40,469 nt of DNA from Chromatiales bacterium (lineage in GTDB: Bacteria; Pseudomonadota; Gammaproteobacteria; Chromatiales; Chromatiaceae), in assembly GCA_028278145.1 (NCBI GenBank), contig JANQEV010000114.1, forward strand, positions 1 through 40,469, in the 5' to 3' direction. This document shows positions 1 to 8,159 of this stretch, piece after piece. The notes beneath the pieces were generated by a model. The model saw nothing but the letters and a program-made list of their open reading frames with translations, was not told the origin of the DNA and did not search any database. The position numbers were made by a program, and so were the translations under genes. Within the stretch, counting starts at the first letter, position 1. Every line of letters begins with the position of its first letter.

Positions 1-535
<535 letters not shown>

Positions 536-653
536 AATTTCATACTCCCCTATAGTGGTGATTTGAGTACATCATTGCAGCACCATTGCTGCGAATACTT
601 CATTAGTGGAGCCATCTAGGACAGATGACATCCAGTAATTCATCACTCCCTGT

Positions 654-953
654 TTACTTGTGCCATCCTCGAAGATCGTAAGGACCACGCATCCCTGGTA
701 TGGTAAATGGGGTGTGCCAGTTCCCCTGGTTATGAATGAAGCCCAGGCTCTTGGGATATGGCTTATCCACCCCGGTCATTGCCTGTTCAAACCACTCCTT
801 GTCATGTCTCACCATCTGTATCATGGGAGCGCCTACTGGTCTGGAATCAGGCTTTACCCCTGCGACGGGATACTTGGCCTGAGAAACAGTGGCCACACCC
901 ATCCAAAACATTGAACAGAGTAATAAAGTCAACTTGCGGGCTTTTGGCTGCAT
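654..953 (-). CDS. Small exported protein of unknown function (99 aa)
   Basis: The N-terminus is a signal peptide (KARKLTLLLCSMFWMGVATVSQA, charged then hydrophobic, cut near residue 26). The mature part is about 73 residues with no Cys and no membrane segment. It is rich in Pro, Gly, Trp and His, and its C-terminal third (PFTIPGMRGPYDLRGWHK) looks like a conserved structural motif. I do not recognise the family. The start is supported by GAGG at 964-961, 7 nt upstream of the ATG. A sigma-54 promoter match lies about 70-85 bp upstream, and the adjacent plus-strand operon encodes a sigma-54 activator, so this gene is a likely target of that system. It may be co-transcribed with the Met-rich gene downstream. 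Confidence 0.75.
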   Translation of the reverse strand: MQPKARKLTLLLCSMFWMGVATVSQAKYPVAGVKPDSRPVGAPMIQMVRHDKEWFEQAMTGVDKPYPKSLGFIHNQGNWHTPFTIPGMRGPYDLRGWHK

Positions 954-1024
954 TCAAATACCTCGTTTTCAGATCTTTCTGTGCTTATGCTGGAGACATA
1001 TGCAAACTAAAACGAGCCAAATAA

Positions 1025-1040
1025 CGCAAATCCCATACCA
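1025..1040 (-). promoter_or_regulatory. Sigma-54 (-24/-12) promoter candidate for the 99-aa exported protein
   Basis: Read on the minus strand the site is TGGTATGGGATTTGCG. It matches the sigma-54 consensus TGGCACG-N4-TTGCW at 9 of 12 defined positions, including the invariant GG and GC with the required 10-bp spacing. The expected transcript start is near 1014, giving a leader of about 60 nt before the ATG at 953. The neighbouring regulator has the GAFTGA loop that contacts sigma-54, which makes a functional site more likely. Confidence 0.55.
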
Positions 1041-1126
1041 GCTATGGAAAAACAGATATTAGTTATTGTTTTTATTTGATATTTGTTTATTGTGAAGAAG
1101 AGTTTATGCAACAGATGATTTTTCAA

Positions 1127-1146
1127 ATTCATGAAATTTTTTCATG
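1127..1146. promoter_or_regulatory. Candidate upstream activator site, copy 1
   Basis: The 20-mer ATTCATGAAATTTTTTCATG contains dyad arms CATGA/TCATG around an AT-rich centre. It recurs with one mismatch at 1351-1370. It lies about 90-120 bp upstream of the sigma-54 promoter match, a usual distance for enhancer sites of NtrC-type activators. Assignment to the adjacent regulator is inferred. Confidence 0.4.
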
Positions 1147-1350
1147 CTGCACCCAAACGCCTGTGTTCATGCTGTAGGCAACATTACTACTTGCTTATAG
1201 TGCAAGGTCGTAATTCCATGATTCGATATGAGGGTTACACTAACAAATTGCATTTGTTAACAGCTGGTTAGATGGTATTTGAAGATCTGATGTTAAGATA
1301 TTTTCTCTTTGGAATACTGGATTTAGACCATCCTATACCCAGGGATTCTA

Positions 1351-1370
1351 ATTCATGACATTTTTTCATG
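1351..1370. promoter_or_regulatory. Candidate upstream activator site, copy 2
   Basis: ATTCATGACATTTTTTCATG is identical to 1127-1146 in 19 of 20 positions. With the next base the dyad is better here: TTCATGA, 7-nt spacer, TCATGAA (1352-1372). It lies between the two divergent transcription units and could serve either the exported-protein promoter or autoregulation of the kinase operon. Confidence 0.4.
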
Positions 1371-1623
1371 AAGCTACCAGGGACTCTGTACTGGGTCGTG
1401 ATTTTAGGAATTCGAGCTGAAATGCAGAAAAAGAGGTCCTCATATGCCAATTCAGTTTTTACTAGATCGCACACAGAGATAGAACAGCTGGTTTTGTAGC
1501 TAAAATATGTAAAAGAGATCACAGTTCACCTGCTCTACATGACAAAATGTCAGTGTAATGTATCTATTTCAGGCATAGAATGTTGACCTGCCACTCATGT
1601 TGTATTGCCAAGGAGTCGAGTCA

Positions 1624-3519
1624 ATGCCAGGACTTAGCCTACTTCAACAGAGCACACGCATCTATTGGCTAAACAGCAGTCTCAATCGTAAGTTTGTAAT
1701 CGGAATTGCCAGCGGACTGATCATGAGTTCCCTGGTTTTTCTGCTGCTGTTTATAACCATGTACCGGGGCGAGCTGGAAAGCCAACGAGCTGAAACCGCC
1801 ACCCAGATCAATCACCTGCTTCAGGCCTCGCTGGAGAATGCCATGTTGAAGCGGGACCTTGAAGGTTTGAGGTCCATCGTCAACCGGCTTGGATCCCAGG
1901 CTAATATCAGCAGCGTCAGAATCATCAATCCCAAAGGCGAGGTACGTTTCTCCAACAAGGCTGAGCTTCTCCATCAACAGATGGACATGAGTATTGCTAA
2001 GTCCAGTGACACCTCAACCAGTTTCCTCCAGAACAACGATGGCCAGGAAGTCCTGCGCAGCATTAACCCAGTACACAATAAAGCGCCCTGTATACAATGC
2101 CACGGCCCAATTGAAAAGAGCCCTGTCAATGGCATTTTGTTGATTGACTATGATGCCGCATCTATCCGGCAAAGTGCCCAGAATACCACCCTTCTGCTAA
2201 TGGGTTCAGGTGCACTGATCGTTCTGATCAACATTACCGGCGGTTGGTGGTTCATACGTCGCTTTGTGCTTAAACCGCTGGAAAAACTTGCTACTGCCAG
2301 TAATGCCATAACCCACGGTAACCTTGATTTCCGTATGCATCCGAGCGGAAATGATGAACTAGCGCAGCTAGGGAGGACCTTCGATCGCATGACCGAAAGC
2401 CTACAGCGCAAGATCCAACAGCTGCAGGAGAAAGAGGTGTTCCTGCAAGCACTGATTAATGCCATTCCTGATGGAATTCGTATCATTGATGAGAACTACC
2501 AAATACTGTTATCCAACAAAACCTATCGAGAACAGCTTCAGCTGAATGAGGATAATGCTGACGACCTATACTGCTACTCATCCAGCCACGGCCTGGACTG
2601 TCCCTGCCCTGCTACTCTTATCACTTGCCCTATACAAGAGCTGAATAACAACAAGTTACCTTTCAAATTTATCCATCAGCACACCAGGAGTGATGGCTCA
2701 AAGCTGGATGTTGAGATATATGCATCTCCCATGCATGTAACAGTAGAAGGTGAATCGCGAACATTGATCGTTGAATCAATCCGTGATCTGGCAGAGCAGG
2801 TAAAGTTCTCCCATGAACAGAAACTGTCTGAACTTGGACACCTGGCCGCTGGCGTATCCCATGAGATCCATAATCCTCTCACCGCAGTACGCCTGGCACT
2901 CCACTCATCCTACCAGTCTCTGCAGGATCCAGAGCCTGATATCCAAGAAATATCCAATTATCTGGACCTGGTAAATAAGGAAATAGATACCTGCATTGAT
3001 GTCACTGAACGGCTGTTAAAGCTCAGTACTGCCCCGCCTAGTCAGGCAGAACTGGTATTAGTGAACGAGGCAGTGGAAGAGACTATCAGCCTGCTTAGAT
3101 GGGAAGCCATTCAGGACAAAATTGAATTATCTTTCAAAACCGAAGAGAAATCCCTCCGTGTTCTGGCTACAGATAGTGAAATCCGTATGACCACACTAAA
3201 TCTGGCCCAGAATGCATTTCATGCCATGCCGGAAGGGGGCAGACTGGATGTATCAATAGAGAAAGAAAATGGAAACATACTGATCAAGTTTGTGGATAGC
3301 GGTAAAGGCATAACTAAGGAAAACCTGCAGCGTATCTTTGAACCTTTCTTTAGTCGCCGGGTAGCAAGTGATAACGGTACCGGCCTGGGACTTTCTATTT
3401 CTAAGAATATAGTTGAGAGCTATGGCGGCAAGCTGTTGGTAGAAAGCACTCCTGGCGAAGGCAGTTGCTTCACCATCCAGCTGCCGGATGCAAATATAAT
3501 GGAGAGCATTGAAGCATGA
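1624..3519 (+). CDS. Membrane sensor histidine kinase with periplasmic CxxCH heme motif
   Basis: This is the 631-aa sensor of a two-component pair. Order: membrane segment about 24-47; extracytoplasmic domain about 48-188 with C156-I-Q-C159-H160, a c-type heme attachment motif; second membrane segment about 189-213; HAMP 214-266; PAS about 274-390; HisKA with phospho-His H413 (GVSHEIHNPL); HATPase with the N box (NLAQNAFHAM), DSGKGI, FEPFF and GTGLGL boxes. The PAS holds a Cys cluster (C317, C326, C328, C335) that could bind a cofactor. Start: ATG 1624 has AAGGAG 8 nt upstream, whereas the upstream in-frame ATG at 1597 has none. The stop overlaps the regulator start (ATGA). Heme binding by a single CxxCH motif is inferred; the likely signal is redox or a small ligand. 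Confidence 0.92.
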   Translation: MPGLSLLQQSTRIYWLNSSLNRKFVIGIASGLIMSSLVFLLLFITMYRGELESQRAETATQINHLLQASLENAMLKRDLEGLRSIVNRLGSQANISSVRIINPKGEVRFSNKAELLHQQMDMSIAKSSDTSTSFLQNNDGQEVLRSINPVHNKAPCIQCHGPIEKSPVNGILLIDYDAASIRQSAQNTTLLLMGSGALIVLINITGGWWFIRRFVLKPLEKLATASNAITHGNLDFRMHPSGNDELAQLGRTFDRMTESLQRKIQQLQEKEVFLQALINAIPDGIRIIDENYQILLSNKTYREQLQLNEDNADDLYCYSSSHGLDCPCPATLITCPIQELNNNKLPFKFIHQHTRSDGSKLDVEIYASPMHVTVEGESRTLIVESIRDLAEQVKFSHEQKLSELGHLAAGVSHEIHNPLTAVRLALHSSYQSLQDPEPDIQEISNYLDLVNKEIDTCIDVTERLLKLSTAPPSQAELVLVNEAVEETISLLRWEAIQDKIELSFKTEEKSLRVLATDSEIRMTTLNLAQNAFHAMPEGGRLDVSIEKENGNILIKFVDSGKGITKENLQRIFEPFFSRRVASDNGTGLGLSISKNIVESYGGKLLVESTPGEGSCFTIQLPDANIMESIEA

Positions 3520-4874
3520 AGGCTGAAATTCTCATCATTGAAGATGACAAGATCATCAACATGATGCTGGTTAAATACATTAACAGCATCGAGCATAAGG
3601 CCGTGGGAGTGCATACCTTGGCTGAAGCCACTGAATACTTGAAGCAGAATGAACCTGATCTGATTGTAACTGACGCCCGTCTGCCAGATGGTGATTTTCT
3701 GGAAGTCCTCCCTACCCTGGCGGAAAATCAGCCGGTAATAGTTCTTACTGCATATGGTTCGGTAAACAACGCAGTTGAGGCCATGAAGGCCGGAGCGTCA
3801 GAGTATCTTATCAAGCCGATAAGCCCGGATGAGTTTACCCTGGTGGTCCAGAGAACCCTGGAAAATGCCGCGCTAAGAAATGACCATCAATTCTGCAAAC
3901 AACGCCTGAAAGCCAAGGAAAACTCCTCCTCTTTCATGATTGGCGAAAGTGAGGCTCTGGAGAAGGTAAAACAGCTGATCAATGCCGTTGCTGCCAGTGA
4001 TATGACAGTGTTGATTTTGGGAGAGAGTGGATCAGGGAAAGAACTGGTGGCACGTGCTATCCATGAACAAAGCAACCGTAATAAAAACAATTTTGTTGCG
4101 GTGGACTGCTGCACTATCCAGGAACAGCTATTCGAGTCAGAGCTGTTTGGCCATGAGCGAGGGGCATTTACTGGTGCCGACAAGCAGAAAAAGGGGCTGA
4201 TTGAAGGAGCAGAAGGCGGGACCCTGTTCCTGGATGAGATTGGTGAAATCAATGCCAGCATCCAGGCCAAACTGCTGAGGGTTTTGGAGACTGGTAAATT
4301 CCGCCGGGTTGGTGGAACCAAGGATCTATCCGCTAATGTACGCATAGTCACAGCTACCAATCGCAACCTGGAGGAGATGAGCCGTGAGGGAAACTTCCGT
4401 TCAGATCTGTACTATCGCCTGGAGGTCTTTTCCATAACCACACCATCACTGCGCGAACGTAGGGAGGATATTCCATTTCTGGCCGAGCATTTCATCAGTA
4501 ACCATGACTTCTCCCGCCGCATCAATAAATCATTCAACAAGTCCGCCATACGTAAGCTCATTTCCTATGACTGGCCTGGGAACGTCAGAGAGCTGAAGAA
4601 TGTTGTAGAGAGAGCTATTATCCTGTCCAAAGACCAGCCGGCCATCCGTTCAGAACACCTGGCATTTGGCAGTACCAACAATAAAACCAAGCCGAAGTTA
4701 AACCTCACCTTTGACCACTACCCTACCCTGCAGGAGCTGGAACAGATCTACTTTGAAACCATTCTGGAGAAATATTCTGGTCACCGCTCCAGTGTGGCCT
4801 CCACCCTGGATATCAGCGAGAGAAATGTATATCGTCTAATCCAGAAATACGGGCTGGTAACCAGTAAGAACTGA
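3516..4874 (+). CDS. NtrC-family sigma-54-dependent response regulator
   Basis: A 452-aa activator. The N-terminal receiver domain has phosphoacceptor D53 (VTDARLPDG) and acidic pocket ED10-D11. The central AAA+ domain has Walker A (GESGSGKE, about 168), the sigma-54 contact loop GAFTGA, Walker B (GGTLFLDEIGE) and arginine-finger region (FRSDLYYRL). The C-terminal Fis-type helix-turn-helix is about 410-450 (ISERNVYRLIQKYG). All motifs needed for ATP-driven open-complex formation are present. It overlaps the kinase stop by 4 bp and so is its cognate partner. It likely binds dyad sites such as the paired 20-mers at 1127 and 1351 and activates the sigma-54 promoter at 1025-1040. The target genes are inferred, not shown. 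Confidence 0.95.
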   Translation: MKAEILIIEDDKIINMMLVKYINSIEHKAVGVHTLAEATEYLKQNEPDLIVTDARLPDGDFLEVLPTLAENQPVIVLTAYGSVNNAVEAMKAGASEYLIKPISPDEFTLVVQRTLENAALRNDHQFCKQRLKAKENSSSFMIGESEALEKVKQLINAVAASDMTVLILGESGSGKELVARAIHEQSNRNKNNFVAVDCCTIQEQLFESELFGHERGAFTGADKQKKGLIEGAEGGTLFLDEIGEINASIQAKLLRVLETGKFRRVGGTKDLSANVRIVTATNRNLEEMSREGNFRSDLYYRLEVFSITTPSLRERREDIPFLAEHFISNHDFSRRINKSFNKSAIRKLISYDWPGNVRELKNVVERAIILSKDQPAIRSEHLAFGSTNNKTKPKLNLTFDHYPTLQELEQIYFETILEKYSGHRSSVASTLDISERNVYRLIQKYGLVTSKN

Positions 4875-4909
4875 TTACACCTGTTTTTAAATTGTTAAGC
4901 TAACTGATT

Positions 4910-4958
4910 GTATCTACATACTTTATATACCCATTGATTCATATTGGTATGTAGATAC
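4910..4958. promoter_or_regulatory. 12-bp perfect inverted repeat downstream of the regulator
   Basis: GTATCTACATAC (4910-4921) and GTATGTAGATAC (4947-4958) are exact reverse complements, separated by 25 nt. Only TTT follows the right arm, so it is a weak candidate for an intrinsic terminator of the kinase-regulator operon. It could also be an operator for the MaoC-like gene that starts about 80 bp on. Confidence 0.45.
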
Positions 4959-5040
4959 TTTCGTCATTTGCTTTGTCAATGTATATTATTGAAAAATAAG
5001 CTATCCAGATGTTATCGTTTGCGTTGACTTGGTGCCGGAT

Positions 5041-5715
5041 ATGAATGTCATAGAATTTATTAGGGAAAAAACAGGCAGCATCCAGCAAAACAACGCTGAA
5101 TTCATTGCCAAGCTTGAACCCAAGTTTCGCAATCTGTCCAACCTGCTGAATTATAAGATAGCCAACACCCTGAATAACCCCTGGATCTCACGCTTTAACC
5201 TGTTTGAAGAAGAAACTCAGGGCGATGAAGCAGACTCAGTAATCTCCCTGGCAGCAAGAAATACCTACAACAGCTTGCATCAAAAACTTGGCGAGGAGAC
5301 CTTCCTGGGGGAGTGGCTCACCGTAGATCAGAATTGCATCAATCAGTTTGCAGAGATCACCGGAGACAGGCAGTGGATTCACACCGATCCTGAACGCGCC
5401 AAGGCGGATTCACCCTTCAAGTCAACCATCGCCCATGGCTTTCTTACCCTGGCCCTGATTCCAACCCTGACGGAAACTGTGGACCCGGACAATAACCCCT
5501 ACCCGGAAGCCAGGATGGTGGTTAATTACGGTCTAAATCAGGTGCGTTTTCCGTTTCCGGTTAAAGCGGGTTCCAGGGTAAGGGCCAGAACCAGACTGGT
5601 AGGCCTTACTCCAATGAAGCGCAGTATAGAGGTGGTCAACGAAATCAGCATCGAGGTGGAAGATAGAAGCCGACCCGCCTGCGTGGCCGAGACCGTGCTA
5701 AGACTCTACTTCTAA
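5041..5715 (+). CDS. MaoC-like (NodN-type) dehydratase / enoyl-CoA hydratase
   Basis: The C-terminal half (about residues 90-224) is a single hot-dog domain with the hydratase-2 signature FAEITGDRQWIHTDPERA, where Asp and His are the catalytic pair of MaoC enzymes. The following AHGFLTLALIP is typical of the NodN subgroup. The family hydrates trans-2-enoyl-CoA or related thioesters. The first 80 or so residues are a helical extension not part of the fold. The frame also allows TTG 5029 or GTG 5032; ATG 5041 was chosen with GGTG 6 nt upstream, a weak site. It stands alone between the inverted repeat and the pseudouridine synthase, and its substrate cannot be read from context. Confidence 0.8.
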   Translation: MNVIEFIREKTGSIQQNNAEFIAKLEPKFRNLSNLLNYKIANTLNNPWISRFNLFEEETQGDEADSVISLAARNTYNSLHQKLGEETFLGEWLTVDQNCINQFAEITGDRQWIHTDPERAKADSPFKSTIAHGFLTLALIPTLTETVDPDNNPYPEARMVVNYGLNQVRFPFPVKAGSRVRARTRLVGLTPMKRSIEVVNEISIEVEDRSRPACVAETVLRLYF

Positions 5716-5737
5716 AACCTTTTCAGTTTTACCGTCC

Positions 5738-6637
5738 ATGGGAATATCCCCGTACCCATCTGCTGTAACCATGCCCAAAGATAGTAGCGGCTGCGCTACC
5801 GTGCTGGAGTTTCTCATCCAGCGTTTTCCAGCCGTTGCACCTGAAACCTGGAAGCTACGGATGCAAAATGGCAAGGTTCAGTGGGAAGATACTACGCCCA
5901 TAGATAGTGACACCTTATACACCCCGCATAGACGCATTCTGTATTACCGTGAAGTGGAGCAGGAACCACAAATTCCATACCAGGAAAGCATACTGTTTCA
6001 GGATGAAAACCTGCTGGTTGCGGACAAGCCACATTTTATTCCGGTAACGCCAAACAGCCGGTATGTAAACCAGTGCCTGCTGTATCGGCTGCGTAACCAT
6101 ACCGGTATCCACGATCTGGCACCCATACACCGGATCGACCGCTGGACCGCAGGAGTTGTCATGTTCTCCACCAGCCCTAAAGTACGCAGTATCTACCAGA
6201 GGATGTTTGCACAGGGTAAGGTAGGCAAGCTCTACCATGGGGTAGCACAGCTAGCTACTGGTAATAAAGGACAATCTGCGGTTCCTGACCAGGAGTGGCT
6301 GGTGGAAAACCGTATAGTCAGCGGCAACCCAAAATTTCGCATGAGTGTGGCCCCAGGAAAAATCAACGCCCGCAGCCAGATTCGTTGCATTGATACAAAA
6401 AGCGGTATGGGTCTGTTTCACCTGCAGCCATTAACCGGCAAAACCCATCAACTGCGCTTGCACATGAGTGGACTGGGAATGCCGTTGCTGAATGAGAGAT
6501 ACTACCCCGAACTACTGCCACAAGCTTCGGACAACTTTGATCAGCCCCTGCAACTACTGGCCAAGGAGCTGCAATTCATCGACCCGATCACTTCAAAGCC
6601 AAGATATTTCTCATCAGCCCAGGATCTTCCCTGGTAA
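5738..6637 (+). CDS. RluA-family RNA pseudouridine synthase
   Basis: A 299-aa protein of the RluA family, which isomerises uridine to pseudouridine in rRNA or tRNA. An N-terminal S4-like segment (about 20-70) is followed by the catalytic domain with ILFQDENLLVADKPHFIPV and the active-site motif HRIDRWTAGVVMF, whose Asp is the nucleophile. The family norm is HRLDRETSG, so Ser is replaced by Ala here. The C-terminal GKTHQLRLHMSGLGMPLLNE is the usual substrate-binding motif. It starts 22 bp after the MaoC-like gene and may be co-transcribed. The target uridine cannot be assigned. An in-frame ATG at 5771 is an alternative start. Confidence 0.88.
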   Translation: MGISPYPSAVTMPKDSSGCATVLEFLIQRFPAVAPETWKLRMQNGKVQWEDTTPIDSDTLYTPHRRILYYREVEQEPQIPYQESILFQDENLLVADKPHFIPVTPNSRYVNQCLLYRLRNHTGIHDLAPIHRIDRWTAGVVMFSTSPKVRSIYQRMFAQGKVGKLYHGVAQLATGNKGQSAVPDQEWLVENRIVSGNPKFRMSVAPGKINARSQIRCIDTKSGMGLFHLQPLTGKTHQLRLHMSGLGMPLLNERYYPELLPQASDNFDQPLQLLAKELQFIDPITSKPRYFSSAQDLPW

Positions 6638-6705
6638 CCAATACGGATTCCAAGATGAAGTAAAACTCTGCCTGATATTCAGATAGCAGTGAGCCTTATA
6701 CAGCT

Positions 6706-8139
6706 TTATGGTATGTACTGATTGATCTTCTCCACCAACTGCTGGGGGGAGATCCCATAGGCGAACTTGGTAATAAACGACCCATCTGGAGCCATCAGAA
6801 AGGAGCTGGCGGTGTGATCCATGATGTACATATCTGGCTCCATACCTGGTTCCAGCACCTTTTCATATCTCACATTGAACTGTTTAGCTACATGCTCGAT
6901 CATACTCTTACTGCCAGTGAGGCCGATTAGTCCATTATAAAAATAGCCCACGTATCGCTGCATCACCTGTACAGTATCCCGTTCCGGGTCTACTGAAATA
7001 AAATATGGCTGAATCTTCTGTGCCTTATCCCCAAGCTTGGATAAGGCCAGGGTAAGCGTCTGCAGTGATGTAGGACATACATCCGGGCAGAAGGTATAGC
7101 CAAAAAGAATAATATGGAATTTACCCCGCAGATCTTTTTCAGTTACCAGTTTTCCATTGTGGTCCATCAACATAAACTTGCCGCCAATCTCTAATGGCGC
7201 TGCTGGTTCAGATTCGAGTGATGCCGCAACCTTGGTATCTCCCTGCTTCAGGCAGTCCTTGATCACCCTGGTAGTGTGTTCCATCAAATGAAAATATAGA
7301 TCGGGACCTGGGGTAAACCTGTTGCCAAAACTGTCCAGATCAGCCCGTTTGATCTCTGCCGTTCCGGTCAGTAGCGGAAGATCCGGCATTTTCATATTGG
7401 TTTCTGCCAGCAGACAGGAGTAGTAGCCTTCTGCCAGCTTGGTACGTCCATCCAACAACCTGGCTGCATCCACCGCCTGTAGGGGTGACTGCGCCACCAA
7501 ACCACGAATCTTCAGGGCATATGCCTGCTCAAAATATTGCAGCGTATCGTAATAGGCAATCCCCACACCACTTTTGAGACCGCGGTAACCATATTCCAGC
7601 CTGCGGTCCAGTTCTGCCATGCGCATATACAAGGCATCCCGGTTACGTTTATACAGGTGGGCCCGTGCTGCATCAGCCTGCATCAGTTCCCGGGTCAATT
7701 CATCAATAAGGATGATGATATTTCTGGTATCCAACCAGAAATAGGGGTCCCGATGCGACTCGTTCCAACGTGAGGGTAAAACCTTAATTCTGGGGTTATC
7801 CAGAATAGTCTTTACCTGTACCTCCGGCCCTAATGCCGCCAACGGCTGTTCCAGAAACCGCTCCAGTTCGGGCCCTACCCAGACGATGATATCGGCCTTC
7901 TTAAGATCCTGCTTCTGTTTTGCATCCAGTTGGTAGTTGTATGGTGTAACCCCCTGCTTCACCAGTAGCTGAGGTCCTTCTGTGCCACGCATCAGACTGG
8001 ACAGAATCGAGTGGACCGGCTTGATGCTGGCCACCACCCTGAAACTGTCATCCGCATAAACAGATGGCATCTGAAGCAGCAGCATAAGGCCAAGCAACAG
8101 AGCTGTGGATGAGGCAATAAATCGATGTATTTCAGTCAT
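6706..8139 (-). CDS. ZnuA/TroA-like binding protein fused to SCO1/SenC copper chaperone
   Basis: A 477-aa exported protein (signal peptide 1-29, cut near VYA-DD). Residues 30-298 resemble ABC metal-binding proteins of the ZnuA/TroA clan (RVVASIKPVHSILSSLM, KKADIIVWVGPELERFLEQP). Aligned by motif to E. coli ZnuA, the three His ligands are all Tyr: EHDY becomes PYNY (Y67), HLW becomes YFW (Y133) and FHDAYGYFE becomes YYDTLQYFE (Y197). The His-rich loop is absent. Residues about 315-477 are an SCO1/SenC thioredoxin-like domain with intact copper site C351-PDV-C355 and H442 (DHTASS). SCO proteins deliver Cu to cytochrome oxidase CuA or act as thiol-disulfide proteins. The gene follows the 114-aa exported protein by 20 bp. 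No ABC permease or ATPase lies nearby, so this is unlikely to be an importer component. Function of the N-terminal half is unknown. Confidence 0.88.
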   Translation of the reverse strand: MTEIHRFIASSTALLLGLMLLLQMPSVYADDSFRVVASIKPVHSILSSLMRGTEGPQLLVKQGVTPYNYQLDAKQKQDLKKADIIVWVGPELERFLEQPLAALGPEVQVKTILDNPRIKVLPSRWNESHRDPYFWLDTRNIIILIDELTRELMQADAARAHLYKRNRDALYMRMAELDRRLEYGYRGLKSGVGIAYYDTLQYFEQAYALKIRGLVAQSPLQAVDAARLLDGRTKLAEGYYSCLLAETNMKMPDLPLLTGTAEIKRADLDSFGNRFTPGPDLYFHLMEHTTRVIKDCLKQGDTKVAASLESEPAAPLEIGGKFMLMDHNGKLVTEKDLRGKFHIILFGYTFCPDVCPTSLQTLTLALSKLGDKAQKIQPYFISVDPERDTVQVMQRYVGYFYNGLIGLTGSKSMIEHVAKQFNVRYEKVLEPGMEPDMYIMDHTASSFLMAPDGSFITKFAYGISPQQLVEKINQYIP

Positions 8140-8159
8140 TGATTCGACAACACGGCAAT

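Larger units (their letters stand above)
954..1623. other. Long AT-rich regulatory intergenic region
   Basis: This 670-bp stretch separates the divergent exported-protein gene and the kinase operon. It has no convincing gene; an 84-codon minus frame (1268-1522) lacks a ribosome site and protein-like composition. It contains a sigma-54 promoter match (1025-1040), two near-identical dyad 20-mers (1127-1146 and 1351-1370), and a small palindrome TGACA-AAA-TGTCA at 1540-1552, about 70 bp before the kinase start. Confidence 0.6.

Noticed and set aside
1268..1522. 84-codon minus-strand frame
   Set aside because: It has no ribosome site, unlikely composition, and overlaps one of the regulatory 20-mers.
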